From Verrucomicrobiia bacterium (GTDB taxonomy: Bacteria; Verrucomicrobiota; Verrucomicrobiia; Limisphaerales; Pedosphaeraceae): a stretch of 64,000 nt of DNA. This document shows, piece after piece, positions 53,724 through 61,659 of the stretch (its first letter is position 1; the number at the start of each line of letters is the position of its first letter). The notes beneath the pieces are model-generated. The model was not told the origin of the DNA. It made no database searches and was given only the letters and a program-made list of their open reading frames with translations. The position numbers and the translations under genes are program-made. The stretch spans positions 186,001 through 250,000 of the forward strand of contig DATAUW010000013.1 in the NCBI GenBank assembly GCA_036268055.1, given 5' to 3'.

Positions 53724-55529
53724 TCAAGGCTTGGCGGGCTCGTACCAATCACCACGCAACCAGTCGGCGATGAGGCCGATAGATTGCGAAGTCAAAATTT
53801 GTTTCTCGCCAAACGCGGGCATGTGGTCGTTGTGGTCGCCGTAGAAATTGGGATGCGCCGGGTTATTGAGAAACTTCACCAGCCATTCGCGCGAACCCCA
53901 GCCGGTCAAATCCGGCGCGGTGGCGTTCTCGTCCGGCTCGCGAAGCTGATGGCAATCCGCGCAGCCGATGGCATCGCGGAAAAGCGCGCGGCCTTCGACG
54001 ATGTCCGCCGCGTCGTGCGCATCGCTTAACGCTTGCGATTTTAATTGCGCCTCGGCGGAGACGGCCGCGATGACTTTTTGGAGTTGGGCTTTTTGTTCAG
54101 GCATGTAGTGGGCGACTTTGGTTTTTACAAATTTCGGCATCTTACCGTCGCGCAATTTTGTCGCGCCAAAATAATTCGTGCTGCTGACGCACTCAGGATC
54201 GAGCAAGCCCGCCAGCCACGCGCGCGAACCAAAATCCGCGAGGTCGGACGCATGTTGCGGATCTTTCACAAAATTACCCAGGCCATCGTGGCCGTTATAA
54301 CGATGGCAACTGGCGCAATTTTTTGCGAACAGCTTCGGACCTTGCGTGAACGGGTCGTTGCGCAAAAGCGTGATTGCGCCACCCGCGGGAACGCCCGTCG
54401 GCGAATCCGCCAGTTGCTTCACGCGCTCGGCTTCGAGCCTCGCAGCTTTCACCGCGGCCTGATAAGATGAATTATGCGCATCACCGGAAAACGCGATGGA
54501 CGCGAGCAACCCGGCGCACACGAACACGCACGCGAGAAAGCCGATGTTGAACCGATGCCCCGACGGCGAGCGCCCGATGAAGGGCATGAGAAAAATAATC
54601 GTCATCACAATTCCCGGAATGATGATCGCGCCCATGATTTCCATTTGCGCCGGAAAATATTTCAGGAATTGGTAGAGGAATAAAAAATACCATTCGGGCC
54701 GCGCCGCCGAGTAAGGCTCAGAGGGGTCGGCGGGCGCGCCCAGTTCCGCGCCCAGCGGACCCGACGTGCCGAACAACCGATGCCGCACGATCAGGAAACT
54801 CAAAGTCGCCGCAATCGCCAGACACACAACGGCATTTCGCAACGCTTGGTCTGGCCAAAACGGAGCATCGGGTTTTCTTGAAGATTGAGCGCCTTTGAAT
54901 CCGTGCCGGCGAAATAAATACGCGTGAATGATCAGCAACGCGATCAACGTGCCCGGCAAAATTCCGGCATGTATGCCAAAAAATCTTGTCAGCGTCAGTT
55001 GCCCATAATCCGGGCCGCCGATGAGAATCGTTTGCAACTTTTGTCCTATCACCGGCACGATACCCAAAATATTCATCGCGACCTTCGTGGCCCAAAAACC
55101 TTTTTGATCCCACGGTAATTGATAACCCGTCAGCGCCATGAACAGCACGACTTGAATCAGCAACAGCGTGAACCAAAAATTCACTTCGCGCGGTGCCTTG
55201 TAAGCGCCGCCGATCACTACCTGCATGAGATGTAACGCGAGCACCACCGGCAGAATTTGCGCCGTGTAATGATGCAGCCCGCGCAACATCCAACCGCCCG
55301 CGACGTGGTTCTGCAGATAGTTGACACTCTCCCACGCCGTCTGCGTGCTCGGACTATAGCTCAGCCAAAGTGCGACGCCCGTGACGAATTGGATGAAGAT
55401 GCAAAAGATGACCGCCGTCCCCGTCGCGTAACGCCATCGCGAACCGCCGGGAATATTTGCGAAAAATAAATCCTCCACCAGTTGGCGGAACCCAGTGCGC
55501 TGGTCGAGCCAGTCGAGCGCGCCCTTCAT
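53724..55529 (-). CDS. Cytochrome b fused to two c-type cytochrome domains (bc complex)
   Basis: 601 residues. The N-terminal part (about 1-350) is a complete cytochrome b with subunit IV-like region: ITTxH-type haem histidines are spread over the helices (LRGLHHYTAQILPVVLALHL), and the Qo-site motif PEWYFLFLY is present. The C-terminal part (about 390-600) has two CxxCH sites, CASCHRYNGHDG and CADCHQLREPDEN, which would bind two c-type haems and could replace a separate cytochrome c1. The complex passes electrons from quinol to cytochrome c and pumps protons. It overlaps the Rieske gene by 4 bp (ATGA). Confidence 0.92.
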   Translation of the reverse strand: MKGALDWLDQRTGFRQLVEDLFFANIPGGSRWRYATGTAVIFCIFIQFVTGVALWLSYSPSTQTAWESVNYLQNHVAGGWMLRGLHHYTAQILPVVLALHLMQVVIGGAYKAPREVNFWFTLLLIQVVLFMALTGYQLPWDQKGFWATKVAMNILGIVPVIGQKLQTILIGGPDYGQLTLTRFFGIHAGILPGTLIALLIIHAYLFRRHGFKGAQSSRKPDAPFWPDQALRNAVVCLAIAATLSFLIVRHRLFGTSGPLGAELGAPADPSEPYSAARPEWYFLFLYQFLKYFPAQMEIMGAIIIPGIVMTIIFLMPFIGRSPSGHRFNIGFLACVFVCAGLLASIAFSGDAHNSSYQAAVKAARLEAERVKQLADSPTGVPAGGAITLLRNDPFTQGPKLFAKNCASCHRYNGHDGLGNFVKDPQHASDLADFGSRAWLAGLLDPECVSSTNYFGATKLRDGKMPKFVKTKVAHYMPEQKAQLQKVIAAVSAEAQLKSQALSDAHDAADIVEGRALFRDAIGCADCHQLREPDENATAPDLTGWGSREWLVKFLNNPAHPNFYGDHNDHMPAFGEKQILTSQSIGLIADWLRGDWYEPAKP

Positions 55530-56080
55530 GCGACGGGAATTTTCTCCGCGCGACCCGCCTCGAAATTCTCAAAGCGCACCCAAACCGACCCATCCGCGCG
55601 CACCTCCACCTCGAGCGAATCCAATCCCCGCGCCGCCGGACTTGTCAACGCCGCGCGACTGCCATCCACCTTGAAACTGCTATTGTGACACGGGCAAATA
55701 AATTGTCCCCGCTCACCGGAAAAATCCACGAAACAACCCGCGTGCGGACAAACCACATTCAACGCCTCCACACTCCGTTCCCCCGTGCGCCGCAAATACA
55801 CCGCGCCGATCGGCGCATCCGCATATTTATTCCACGCATCCGTGCGCGGCGCCAGCACCGGAAACTTTCGCGGGACGCCATCATTCGGCAGCGCTTCAAG
55901 CGAAGTCACCCGCACACTGGAAATGCTCTCGCCCGCTCGCCGCAAAGGGTCCGTCAAAACGAAAAACGCGGCCAGACTTGGAACCAGCGCGGCGATTCCC
56001 GTGATCACCACGGCGAATGCCCCTTTGAAAAAAGAGCGGCGGCCGGATTTTGCGGATGCTGGTTGAGATTGCATGCTCAT
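55526..56080 (-). CDS. Rieske iron-sulfur subunit of the bc complex
   Basis: 184 residues. A twin-arginine-like N-terminus (KSGRRSFFKGAF) precedes a transmembrane anchor (about 20-42). The Rieske centre is complete: CPHAGC (Cys111, His113) and CPCHNSSF (Cys129, His132), with Cys116 and Cys131 able to form the disulfide. It takes one electron from quinol and passes it towards the c-type haems of the fused partner protein. The stop codon overlaps the start of that gene (ATGA), so the two are translationally coupled. Dedicated petA/petB symbols are not assigned because the split is non-standard. Confidence 0.94.
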   Translation of the reverse strand: MSMQSQPASAKSGRRSFFKGAFAVVITGIAALVPSLAAFFVLTDPLRRAGESISSVRVTSLEALPNDGVPRKFPVLAPRTDAWNKYADAPIGAVYLRRTGERSVEALNVVCPHAGCFVDFSGERGQFICPCHNSSFKVDGSRAALTSPAARGLDSLEVEVRADGSVWVRFENFEAGRAEKIPVA

Positions 56081-56172
56081 AAGGTTGGACTCACGAACCC
56101 ATGCAAATATTCCCGCGAAAGACTCGCGACTGGCGATGGCATTGGCGCGCCCAGTGGGGAGCGCGCGGCGGC

Positions 56173-56307
56173 TTATTTCCCGTACTTGCCGCGCCTCTCG
56201 TCCTCAGATTTATCAATCGGGAAAAAAGCGGCCGCCAGCAACGCCGGCCCAAAACAAAGAGCCAAACCCAGCGGCACACACCAAAGACCCCAATAATTAG
56301 TATCCAT
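56173..56307 (-). CDS. Short membrane protein upstream of the Rieske gene
   Basis: 44 residues from ATG 56307: MDTNYWGLWCVPLGLALCFG, then a hydrophobic stretch and a charged tail ending EDERRGKYGK. One transmembrane helix is likely. It lies 92 bp upstream of the Rieske gene in the same direction and is probably part of the bc-complex operon, where very small membrane subunits are common. An overlapping frame (56091-56312) has no such features. A longer start at 56373 is possible but unlikely. Confidence 0.5.
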   Translation of the reverse strand: MDTNYWGLWCVPLGLALCFGPALLAAAFFPIDKSEDERRGKYGK

Positions 56308-56450
56308 ACCACCCAAAGATAAGCGCCCGCCCGCCCCTTGGCAACAGAAAGTCACCGGCGCAAACCCCATCATGATTTCGCCCGGCCAATATACATTTCA
56401 AAGAGCAAAATAGACTCCCCATCCCCGCCTCCATCCGCAAAACTCATCCA

Positions 56451-57140
56451 ATGAATTTCGTCCGCGCCAAATTCCCCTTCCTCATCGCCGCGCTCATCGC
56501 CCTTTGCTCCTGCCACACCGCGCCATCACCGGCCCCGCGCGCCGATTACCCCGCGCACTGGTGGACACCCATTCCCACCAACGGCGCACCCGCGTGGGAA
56601 ATCCTTCCCCAATCCGCCCGTCCCGGCGAAGTCATCCTCTCCAAGCGCAACGAACTCGGCATCCTCTCCAACTTCGCCCCCACACCCTTCACCTTCCACG
56701 GCCACCGCTACGCCAGCCTCGAAGGCTTTTGGCAAATGATGAAATACCCCGAGAACACCGCCGACCCTCGCGCCCAATTCCCCGGCCTCACCTGGCCCTT
56801 CACCCGCGCAAAAGTCGCCCAACTCACCGCCTTCGACGCCAAACACGCCGGCGACCTCGCCGACCGCAATATGAAAACCATGGGCATCACTTGGATCACC
56901 TTCGAAGGCCGCCGCATGGAATACCGCCCCGCCCAACCCGGCCAACACTATCAACTCATCGTCGCCGCCACCCGCGAGAAAGTCCGCCAAAACCCTGAAG
57001 TCCAAAAAATCCTCCTCGCCACCGGCCACCTCATCCTGCGACCCGACCACCACCAGGAACCCGACGCCCCCGCCGCCTGGCACTACTATGAAATCCTCAC
57101 CCAAATCCGCACCGAACTCCAACAAGGCAAATTTCATTAG
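56451..57140 (+). CDS. Lipoprotein with a NADAR (YbiA/DUF1768-like) domain
   Basis: 229 residues. The N-terminus MNFVRAKFPFLIAALIALCS ends in a lipobox-like LCSC followed by HTAPSPAPR, so the mature protein should be lipidated. Residues about 58-220 match the NADAR pattern: EVILSKRNELGILSNFAPTP, then GHRYASLEGFWQMMKYPE, then WITFEGRRMEY, ending with a YYEILTQIRTEL helix. NADAR proteins known so far are cytoplasmic and hydrolyse N-glycosidic bonds of ADP-ribose- or riboflavin-related substrates. Placing this domain behind a lipoprotein signal is unusual. It adjoins the restriction-modification island on the right. Confidence 0.75.
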   Translation: MNFVRAKFPFLIAALIALCSCHTAPSPAPRADYPAHWWTPIPTNGAPAWEILPQSARPGEVILSKRNELGILSNFAPTPFTFHGHRYASLEGFWQMMKYPENTADPRAQFPGLTWPFTRAKVAQLTAFDAKHAGDLADRNMKTMGITWITFEGRRMEYRPAQPGQHYQLIVAATREKVRQNPEVQKILLATGHLILRPDHHQEPDAPAAWHYYEILTQIRTELQQGKFH

Positions 57141-57252
57141 CGTCCACGGGGAGCACAGGCGCCTGATAGCTGAAAACAGAAGTTGATTTTTTATCAGCAG
57201 TAAGCCAAACACTATTGGCATGATTAAAGATGGACATGGATTATAGTCACAT

Positions 57253-58650
57253 ATGATTCCTGCTACTCTACATGGAGTCGAATTGCGAATCATCCGCCAA
57301 CGACTTGGCCTCTCACAAGCAAAATTAGCTGAGATTACGGGCGTGCCCCAAGCAGATCTTTCCGCATTCGAGCTTGGCAAATTATTATTGGATAACCCCG
57401 AAATTGATCGCGTAAACAATGTGCTCGCAAACACAAATGCAGTACAACTTATTGCTGGCCGAAAAAAAAGATATCGCCAGCATCAATACGGCCCTTCCTT
57501 CAGGGATCCGACACGAATCTCAATGATGCGCAGAACCGGCGAAAATGAAAAGTATATCAAATTATTATTGCTTCTCGATAAGCAGCGGAATCGCACTGCG
57601 AACAACCCTCCCTTAGCGCTTTCTCTTTTTTCAGGATGTGGGGGATTTAGCACGGGCTTTTCCTGGGCCGGATTCAAAATTCAGGGCTTCTTAGAGATAA
57701 ATCCTGAATTTAGGAAAATTTATCAGAACAATTTTCCGAACGCCAAAGAACTTGGAACAGATATAACCAAGGTGACAGAAAACGAAATTAGGGGATGGAA
57801 ACAGAAAAACGAATCTGTTGACGTAATCATTGGCGGCCCTCCGTGCCAAGGTTTTAGCTTGTCTGGAAAACGTAAAACCGATGATTCCCGAAATACATTG
57901 TTTGAACATTACCTGCGAGTGGTTGCCGAAATACGGCCAAAGGTTGCCGTTCTTGAGAATGTTAGATTGCTTGCGTCAATGCGATTTCCTGACGGCAGTT
58001 TTGTTGGAGAATCAATTTACGAAGGGTTTCAGAGGCTTGGATATTTAGTTAAGGCCTTTGAGGTTAATGCGAGAGATTACGGGGTGCCTCAACATCGAGA
58101 GCGTATTCTGTTTGTGGCTGTCAGAAAAGACCAGCGGCTAGCCCCTTCAATTCCTCATCCCATGCATTGTCACGAAAAGGATTTATTCCTTGGAAAACTG
58201 CCTTACCGGTCATTTGCTGACGCCTGTTCGGACTTGGAATTTTTGGAGTCAGGAGAAAAGTCAGATGTCGACCCCCTTCATGAAGCCGTAAGTCATCCCA
58301 AGCATGTAATTGATTGGTTATGGAATGTTCCACAGGGTGCAAGCGCGCACGATAATGAAAATCCCACGATGCGCCCCCCCTCTGGTTATAATACAACCTA
58401 CAAACGGCAAGTTTGGCTGGAACCGGCTTCAACTATTCAAACCACATTCGGGATGATTTCCGGCTGTCGCAATGTCCATCCAATCGCGACGCGAGCTTTG
58501 ACCATCCGAGAGGCAGCAAGAATTCAATCATTTCCGGATACTTACAAGTTTTCTGGGTCGTTAGGGACAATTAGGACATCAATCGGTAATGCGGTGCCTC
58601 CTTTGCTCGCTTATTATATTGGCTGCCATTTAAAACAGAACCTCAACTAA
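57253..58650 (+). CDS. C5 cytosine DNA methyltransferase with N-terminal HTH
   Basis: 465 residues. Residues about 1-65 form an XRE-like helix-turn-helix (IIRQRLGLSQAKLAEITGVP), as in M.SsoII and M.EcoRII, where it represses the gene's own promoter. The methyltransferase domain follows: motif I LSLFSGCGGFSTGF, motif IV GGPPCQGFSLSG with catalytic Cys198, motif VI LENVRLL, and a C-terminal motif X region (TSIGNAVPPLLAYYIG). It makes 5-methylcytosine; the recognised sequence cannot be read from the protein. It converges on the putative endonuclease gene with an 8-bp overlap. Sequence is visibly A+T-rich compared with neighbours, a sign of transfer. Confidence 0.94.
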   Translation: MIPATLHGVELRIIRQRLGLSQAKLAEITGVPQADLSAFELGKLLLDNPEIDRVNNVLANTNAVQLIAGRKKRYRQHQYGPSFRDPTRISMMRRTGENEKYIKLLLLLDKQRNRTANNPPLALSLFSGCGGFSTGFSWAGFKIQGFLEINPEFRKIYQNNFPNAKELGTDITKVTENEIRGWKQKNESVDVIIGGPPCQGFSLSGKRKTDDSRNTLFEHYLRVVAEIRPKVAVLENVRLLASMRFPDGSFVGESIYEGFQRLGYLVKAFEVNARDYGVPQHRERILFVAVRKDQRLAPSIPHPMHCHEKDLFLGKLPYRSFADACSDLEFLESGEKSDVDPLHEAVSHPKHVIDWLWNVPQGASAHDNENPTMRPPSGYNTTYKRQVWLEPASTIQTTFGMISGCRNVHPIATRALTIREAARIQSFPDTYKFSGSLGTIRTSIGNAVPPLLAYYIGCHLKQNLN

Positions 58651-59623
58651 TTTTATAAAAATATCCGGCCTCCAAGTTAAATTGCAGTTGGTTGGGGTGC
58701 TGAGCTTGTCCGCCACGTTGCATTTGGATGATGCCAAAACGCGGAGCATCGTGAAAAACTCCTGCCGGATCCTTATAAGAACCTTTTTTAACGGAATAGG
58801 TCTTCTTTGAAAATCGTCCATAAGCTTTTGATAGTTCAATAAGCTCCTCAATACTGTAAATAGCCATTTCGGCAATATTCCAAGTTGATGAAGCTTTGGC
58901 TTTGTGTATTAGATAATCTGGTGTGAATGGGTCATCTAAATAAGCCTTTTGGAATAGAAGCCGGGAAATCTCATTTTGTTTTTTCTGAAAAATTGTTTCC
59001 CATTCTTGCCGTCCAGATGGATCTATTTCCTCCCAAAACCAGCGCCGTGGATCGCTAACCCGCCCTTGTAACGCGGCAGGATCATCCATCGGGCGACACC
59101 CTGTATCACCACAAAACTGTTTCAAAGCCTTTAGGGCCATGGATGAAACGTGGATCTCATTTCGTATAAGCAGATTTGTAAAACCTTGGGCGGTCGTAAA
59201 ATATAGTTGAGCATTCGTCGGCGTCTTGTTGTTGCACTGTTTCGTGGAAACTCCAACCGTCGCGGACAGAGAATTGTTCCATTCAAAGGTAATTACCAAG
59301 TCGCTCTTGCACCTTTTGACTGTAACTCCATTAATATTTAGCCACCTTACACCTTCTTCCGATGTTGCCAGTGTTCCCGTTGAGATGGCAAAAGCTCGCT
59401 TAATCACCGATTCACGCTGCGCTCGACAGATATAGTCAAGGAGTTTGATTGCCGGATCCCCAATGAATACATGGCCTTGACCCAAATCACTCATCGGCCG
59501 TGGATATGTTAATGCGTTGATTTCCTGGGCAATATGTTCTTCAAAAGTATGGCCTCCGTGTCTTCCGAGAATTCCGGCTTGGATTTGGAGCGCATGGACT
59601 TCATTAAGCGGAGTGAGAGCCAT
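58643..59623 (-). CDS. Putative type II restriction endonuclease
   Basis: 326 residues, not assigned to a known enzyme. The context is decisive: it converges with a C5 methyltransferase and overlaps the controller gene start by 1 bp (TAATG). A PD-(D/E)xK-like core is visible as KSDLVI (Asp108) and, 18 residues on, VGVSTKQC (Ser126-x-Lys128), with acidic residues near Glu28-Glu29 (TFEEH) as a further candidate metal ligand. It would cut the same sequence that the partner methylates. The C-terminal 130 residues may carry the DNA-recognition part. No frameshift or early stop is seen. Confidence 0.72.
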   Translation of the reverse strand: MALTPLNEVHALQIQAGILGRHGGHTFEEHIAQEINALTYPRPMSDLGQGHVFIGDPAIKLLDYICRAQRESVIKRAFAISTGTLATSEEGVRWLNINGVTVKRCKSDLVITFEWNNSLSATVGVSTKQCNNKTPTNAQLYFTTAQGFTNLLIRNEIHVSSMALKALKQFCGDTGCRPMDDPAALQGRVSDPRRWFWEEIDPSGRQEWETIFQKKQNEISRLLFQKAYLDDPFTPDYLIHKAKASSTWNIAEMAIYSIEELIELSKAYGRFSKKTYSVKKGSYKDPAGVFHDAPRFGIIQMQRGGQAQHPNQLQFNLEAGYFYKIS

Positions 59624-59838
59624 TACTTCTTGTCCTCAAAGACAAAAAACTCCTTAACCTCGACCTTTAGAGCCCTGGCATAGTCCGTCAGGCTTGCTAC
59701 GGAAGGAGCATTTATCCCTCGCTCCACAAGACTGATGAACTCAACGGACCTGCCGACCCTCTCGGCAAGCTGCTCTTGCGTAAGATTCCGTCTGCGACGA
59801 AGTTCGGCAATACGGCGACCTAATTTCTTTTGAAGCAC
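59623..59838 (-). CDS. XRE-family controller (C) protein of the R-M system
   Basis: About 71 residues from a GTG at 59838; a TTG at 59862 would add eight residues. A single helix-turn-helix covers most of it (GRRIAELRRRRNLTQEQLAE, then RSVEFISLVERGINAPSVA). Such controllers are encoded just before the endonuclease and delay its expression until the methyltransferase has acted. The imperfect palindrome CACAACTGATAGTAAACTGT at 59844-59863 would lie just upstream of the GTG start and is a candidate C-box; this is weak. The stop overlaps the endonuclease ATG by 1 bp. Confidence 0.78.
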   Translation of the reverse strand: MLQKKLGRRIAELRRRRNLTQEQLAERVGRSVEFISLVERGINAPSVASLTDYARALKVEVKEFFVFEDKK

Positions 59839-59941
59839 ACAGTTTACTATCAGTTGTGCCAATGGTAAGCCACGTAGCTAAACTACGTGTCCATTTGTGA
59901 GTTTGTCTGCCTCCGTTTGAGCAATAACTTCCTTTAAGATT

Positions 59942-60121
59942 CTATCGCGTAACCAGCTTTGATGTTTGATCCTTTTCTCTTCCACCCACCACCGTCTCCC
60001 CCATAAACGCATGCTCAATCCCCTCGCCATCCACCGCCAAATCCGATGCCGTTTTGATAAAATCCAACCCGCAAAACGTGAACCCCGCCCCCATTTCAAT
60101 CTCACAAAATTTCGTATCCAT
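59942..60121 (-). CDS. Small hypothetical protein, possibly truncated
   Basis: About 59 residues from ATG 60121: MDTKFCEIEMGAGFTFCGLD, then IKTASDLAVDGEGIEHAFMG. The pattern (a GxxFTFxGxxFxKT strand pair, then AFMGETVV) looks like a small beta-barrel-type protein I have seen as short hypothetical genes in related genomes, but I cannot name a family. The last residues (GGREKDQTSKLVTR) look unrelated to the rest and run into the restriction-modification island, so the gene may have lost its natural end when the island arrived. An overlapping frame at 59878-60129 seems a shadow. Confidence 0.45.
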   Translation of the reverse strand: MDTKFCEIEMGAGFTFCGLDFIKTASDLAVDGEGIEHAFMGETVVGGREKDQTSKLVTR

Positions 60122-60204
60122 GCCCGCAATTTTACCCATCCCCTCCCTCAACTGCTGTCCAACCCAATTTAAAGCCCACGACTACCACCAAATCATCATC
60201 CTTT

Positions 60205-60405
60205 CTTGCTGAAAACTGAAAACTTGAAACTTGAAACTTCCCCCAATTCCGCACTCCGCACTCCGCATTCCGCATTGAACTCATTTCCCCTCTGCGCCTC
60301 TGCGCCTCTGCGTCAAACCCGGCTGCAATTAACCGTAATCTCACGCCCCACACCAACGCCCGTGTCCAAACTCTTGGTAAAAACTTGAAACTTGAAACTC
60401 TTCCT
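60205..60405. repeat. Short degenerate tandem repeats upstream of thiG
   Basis: Several micro-repeats cluster in a gene-free stretch (60122-60418): a 7-bp unit ACTTGAA at 60211-60239 and again at 60380-60399; GCACTCC/GCATTCC at 60251-60276; and an 8-bp unit CCTCTGCG three times at 60289-60312. No coding frame or riboswitch-like fold is evident. Confidence 0.6.
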
Positions 60406-60418
60406 TTAACTTCCCTTC

Positions 60419-61207
60419 ATGGTCTTGGTCAATCAGCCCCTCGTCATTGCCGGTCGCGAATTCGCCTCCCGTCTCATCCTTGGGACCGGAAAATTCTCCG
60501 CGCCCGAAGCCATGCGCGACGCCCTCGCCGCCAGCGGCACCGGCATCGTCACCGTCGCCCTGCGCCGCGCCGACCTTTCCGGCAAGCGCGATCCTTTTGC
60601 CAACATCCTCGAATACATTGACCCGCAAAAATACCTGCTCCTGCCCAACACCAGCGGTGCCATGAACGCCGAAGAAGCCGTCCGCCTCGCGCGCCTTGCC
60701 GTCGCCGCCGGACTGCCCAAATGGGTGAAACTCGAGATCCATCCCGACCCGCGCTATCTTCTGCCCGACCCCATCGAGACCCTCAAAGCCGCCGAAATCC
60801 TCGTCAAGGAAGGCTTCACCGTCTTGCCATATATCAATGCCGACCCCGTCCTCGCCAAACGCCTTCAGGATGTGGGAACCGCCACCGTCATGCCCCTCGG
60901 CTCGCCCATTGGTTCCAATCGCGGCATCCAGACCCGCGACCAGATTCGCATCATCATCGAGCAAGCCACCGTTCCCGTCATCGTGGATGCCGGCATCGGC
61001 GCGCCCAGCCACGCCGCCGAAGCCTTGGAACTCGGAGCCGACGCCGTCCTCGTCAACACCGCCATCGCCATCGCCGGCGATCCCAACCGCATGGCCATCG
61101 CCTTCAAACAAGCCGTCGAAGCCGGCCGCTCCGCCTACGAAATCGGCCTCGCCGCCCAGCACGAAACCGCCAGCGCCACCAGTCCGCTAACTGCATTTTT
61201 AAGTTAA
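60419..61207 (+). CDS. thiG: Thiazole synthase
   Basis: 262 residues, complete. Motifs: [20 protein letters not shown] at the start, the Schiff-base lysine in [25 protein letters not shown], the phosphate site [14 protein letters not shown] and [20 protein letters not shown]. It forms the thiazole ring of thiamine from deoxyxylulose 5-phosphate, dehydroglycine and ThiS thiocarboxylate. The usual neighbours thiS and thiF are absent, and I see no TPP riboswitch in the preceding 300 bp. The gene starts a run of plus-strand genes ending with panB. Confidence 0.94.
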   Translation: MVLVNQPLVIAGREFASRLILGTGKFSAPEAMRDALAASGTGIVTVALRRADLSGKRDPFANILEYIDPQKYLLLPNTSGAMNAEEAVRLARLAVAAGLPKWVKLEIHPDPRYLLPDPIETLKAAEILVKEGFTVLPYINADPVLAKRLQDVGTATVMPLGSPIGSNRGIQTRDQIRIIIEQATVPVIVDAGIGAPSHAAEALELGADAVLVNTAIAIAGDPNRMAIAFKQAVEAGRSAYEIGLAAQHETASATSPLTAFLS

Positions 61208-61217
61208 CCAAACGCTG

Positions 61218-61649
61218 ATGATCAATTCGATTCGGTCGTTATTGCAAGATCCGTTGTTTCAAAGACCTGCCGATTGCGAAACTGCTCTGCAGATCGTCCG
61301 GTGGTGGGAACTCCGGCGCATTCCCTACAATTTAATCGTTGGATTGGTCGGCATCTTCAACTGCGCCTGCATCTTTGGAATGCTTATTCTATTTCCCGCC
61401 GCGCAAACCAACGGGTTCGCCCGCGGCTTTCCCGGGCTTCCCCTCGTCGGAATTTTTATTTACGGCGTGATGGCTAATATCTGTTACAGTGGCGGATGGG
61501 TTGCAGAGATAGCCGCGGTCAAAATATGGGAACGGCGCGGACACGATTTTGGCCAAATTTCTTTTGCCCTCGGTATACTATTTTCAATTCTGCTGACTAT
61601 GTTGCCGGCCACCCTGTGCTTGATTTTTTTTATAATAAAATCAATCTGA
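61218..61649 (+). CDS. Integral membrane protein of unknown function
   Basis: 143 residues with three or four transmembrane helices (YNLIVGLVGIFNCACIFGML, GLPLVGIFIYGVMANICY, FALGILFSILLTMLPATLCL). The motif ALQIVRWWELRRIPYNLIVG before the first helix is shared by a group of uncharacterised bacterial membrane proteins. It lies 10 bp after thiG and 10 bp before the heptose-kinase gene, so it is probably co-transcribed, but it has no evident link to thiamine or lipopolysaccharide. Confidence 0.7.
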   Translation: MINSIRSLLQDPLFQRPADCETALQIVRWWELRRIPYNLIVGLVGIFNCACIFGMLILFPAAQTNGFARGFPGLPLVGIFIYGVMANICYSGGWVAEIAAVKIWERRGHDFGQISFALGILFSILLTMLPATLCLIFFIIKSI

Positions 61650-61659
61650 CCTGACGAAA

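Noticed and set aside
56526-57434. Minus-strand frame of 302 codons with Gly/Val-rich product
   Set aside because: Antisense to the NADAR gene; low-complexity composition typical of shadows in this GC-rich DNA.
59878-60129. Minus-strand frame of 83 codons rich in W and R
   Set aside because: It overlaps the more protein-like frame 59942-60121 and its W/R-rich composition is typical of an out-of-frame product.
60122-60418. TPP riboswitch upstream of thiG
   Set aside because: No conserved CTGAGA-type core was found; the stretch is made of micro-repeats.
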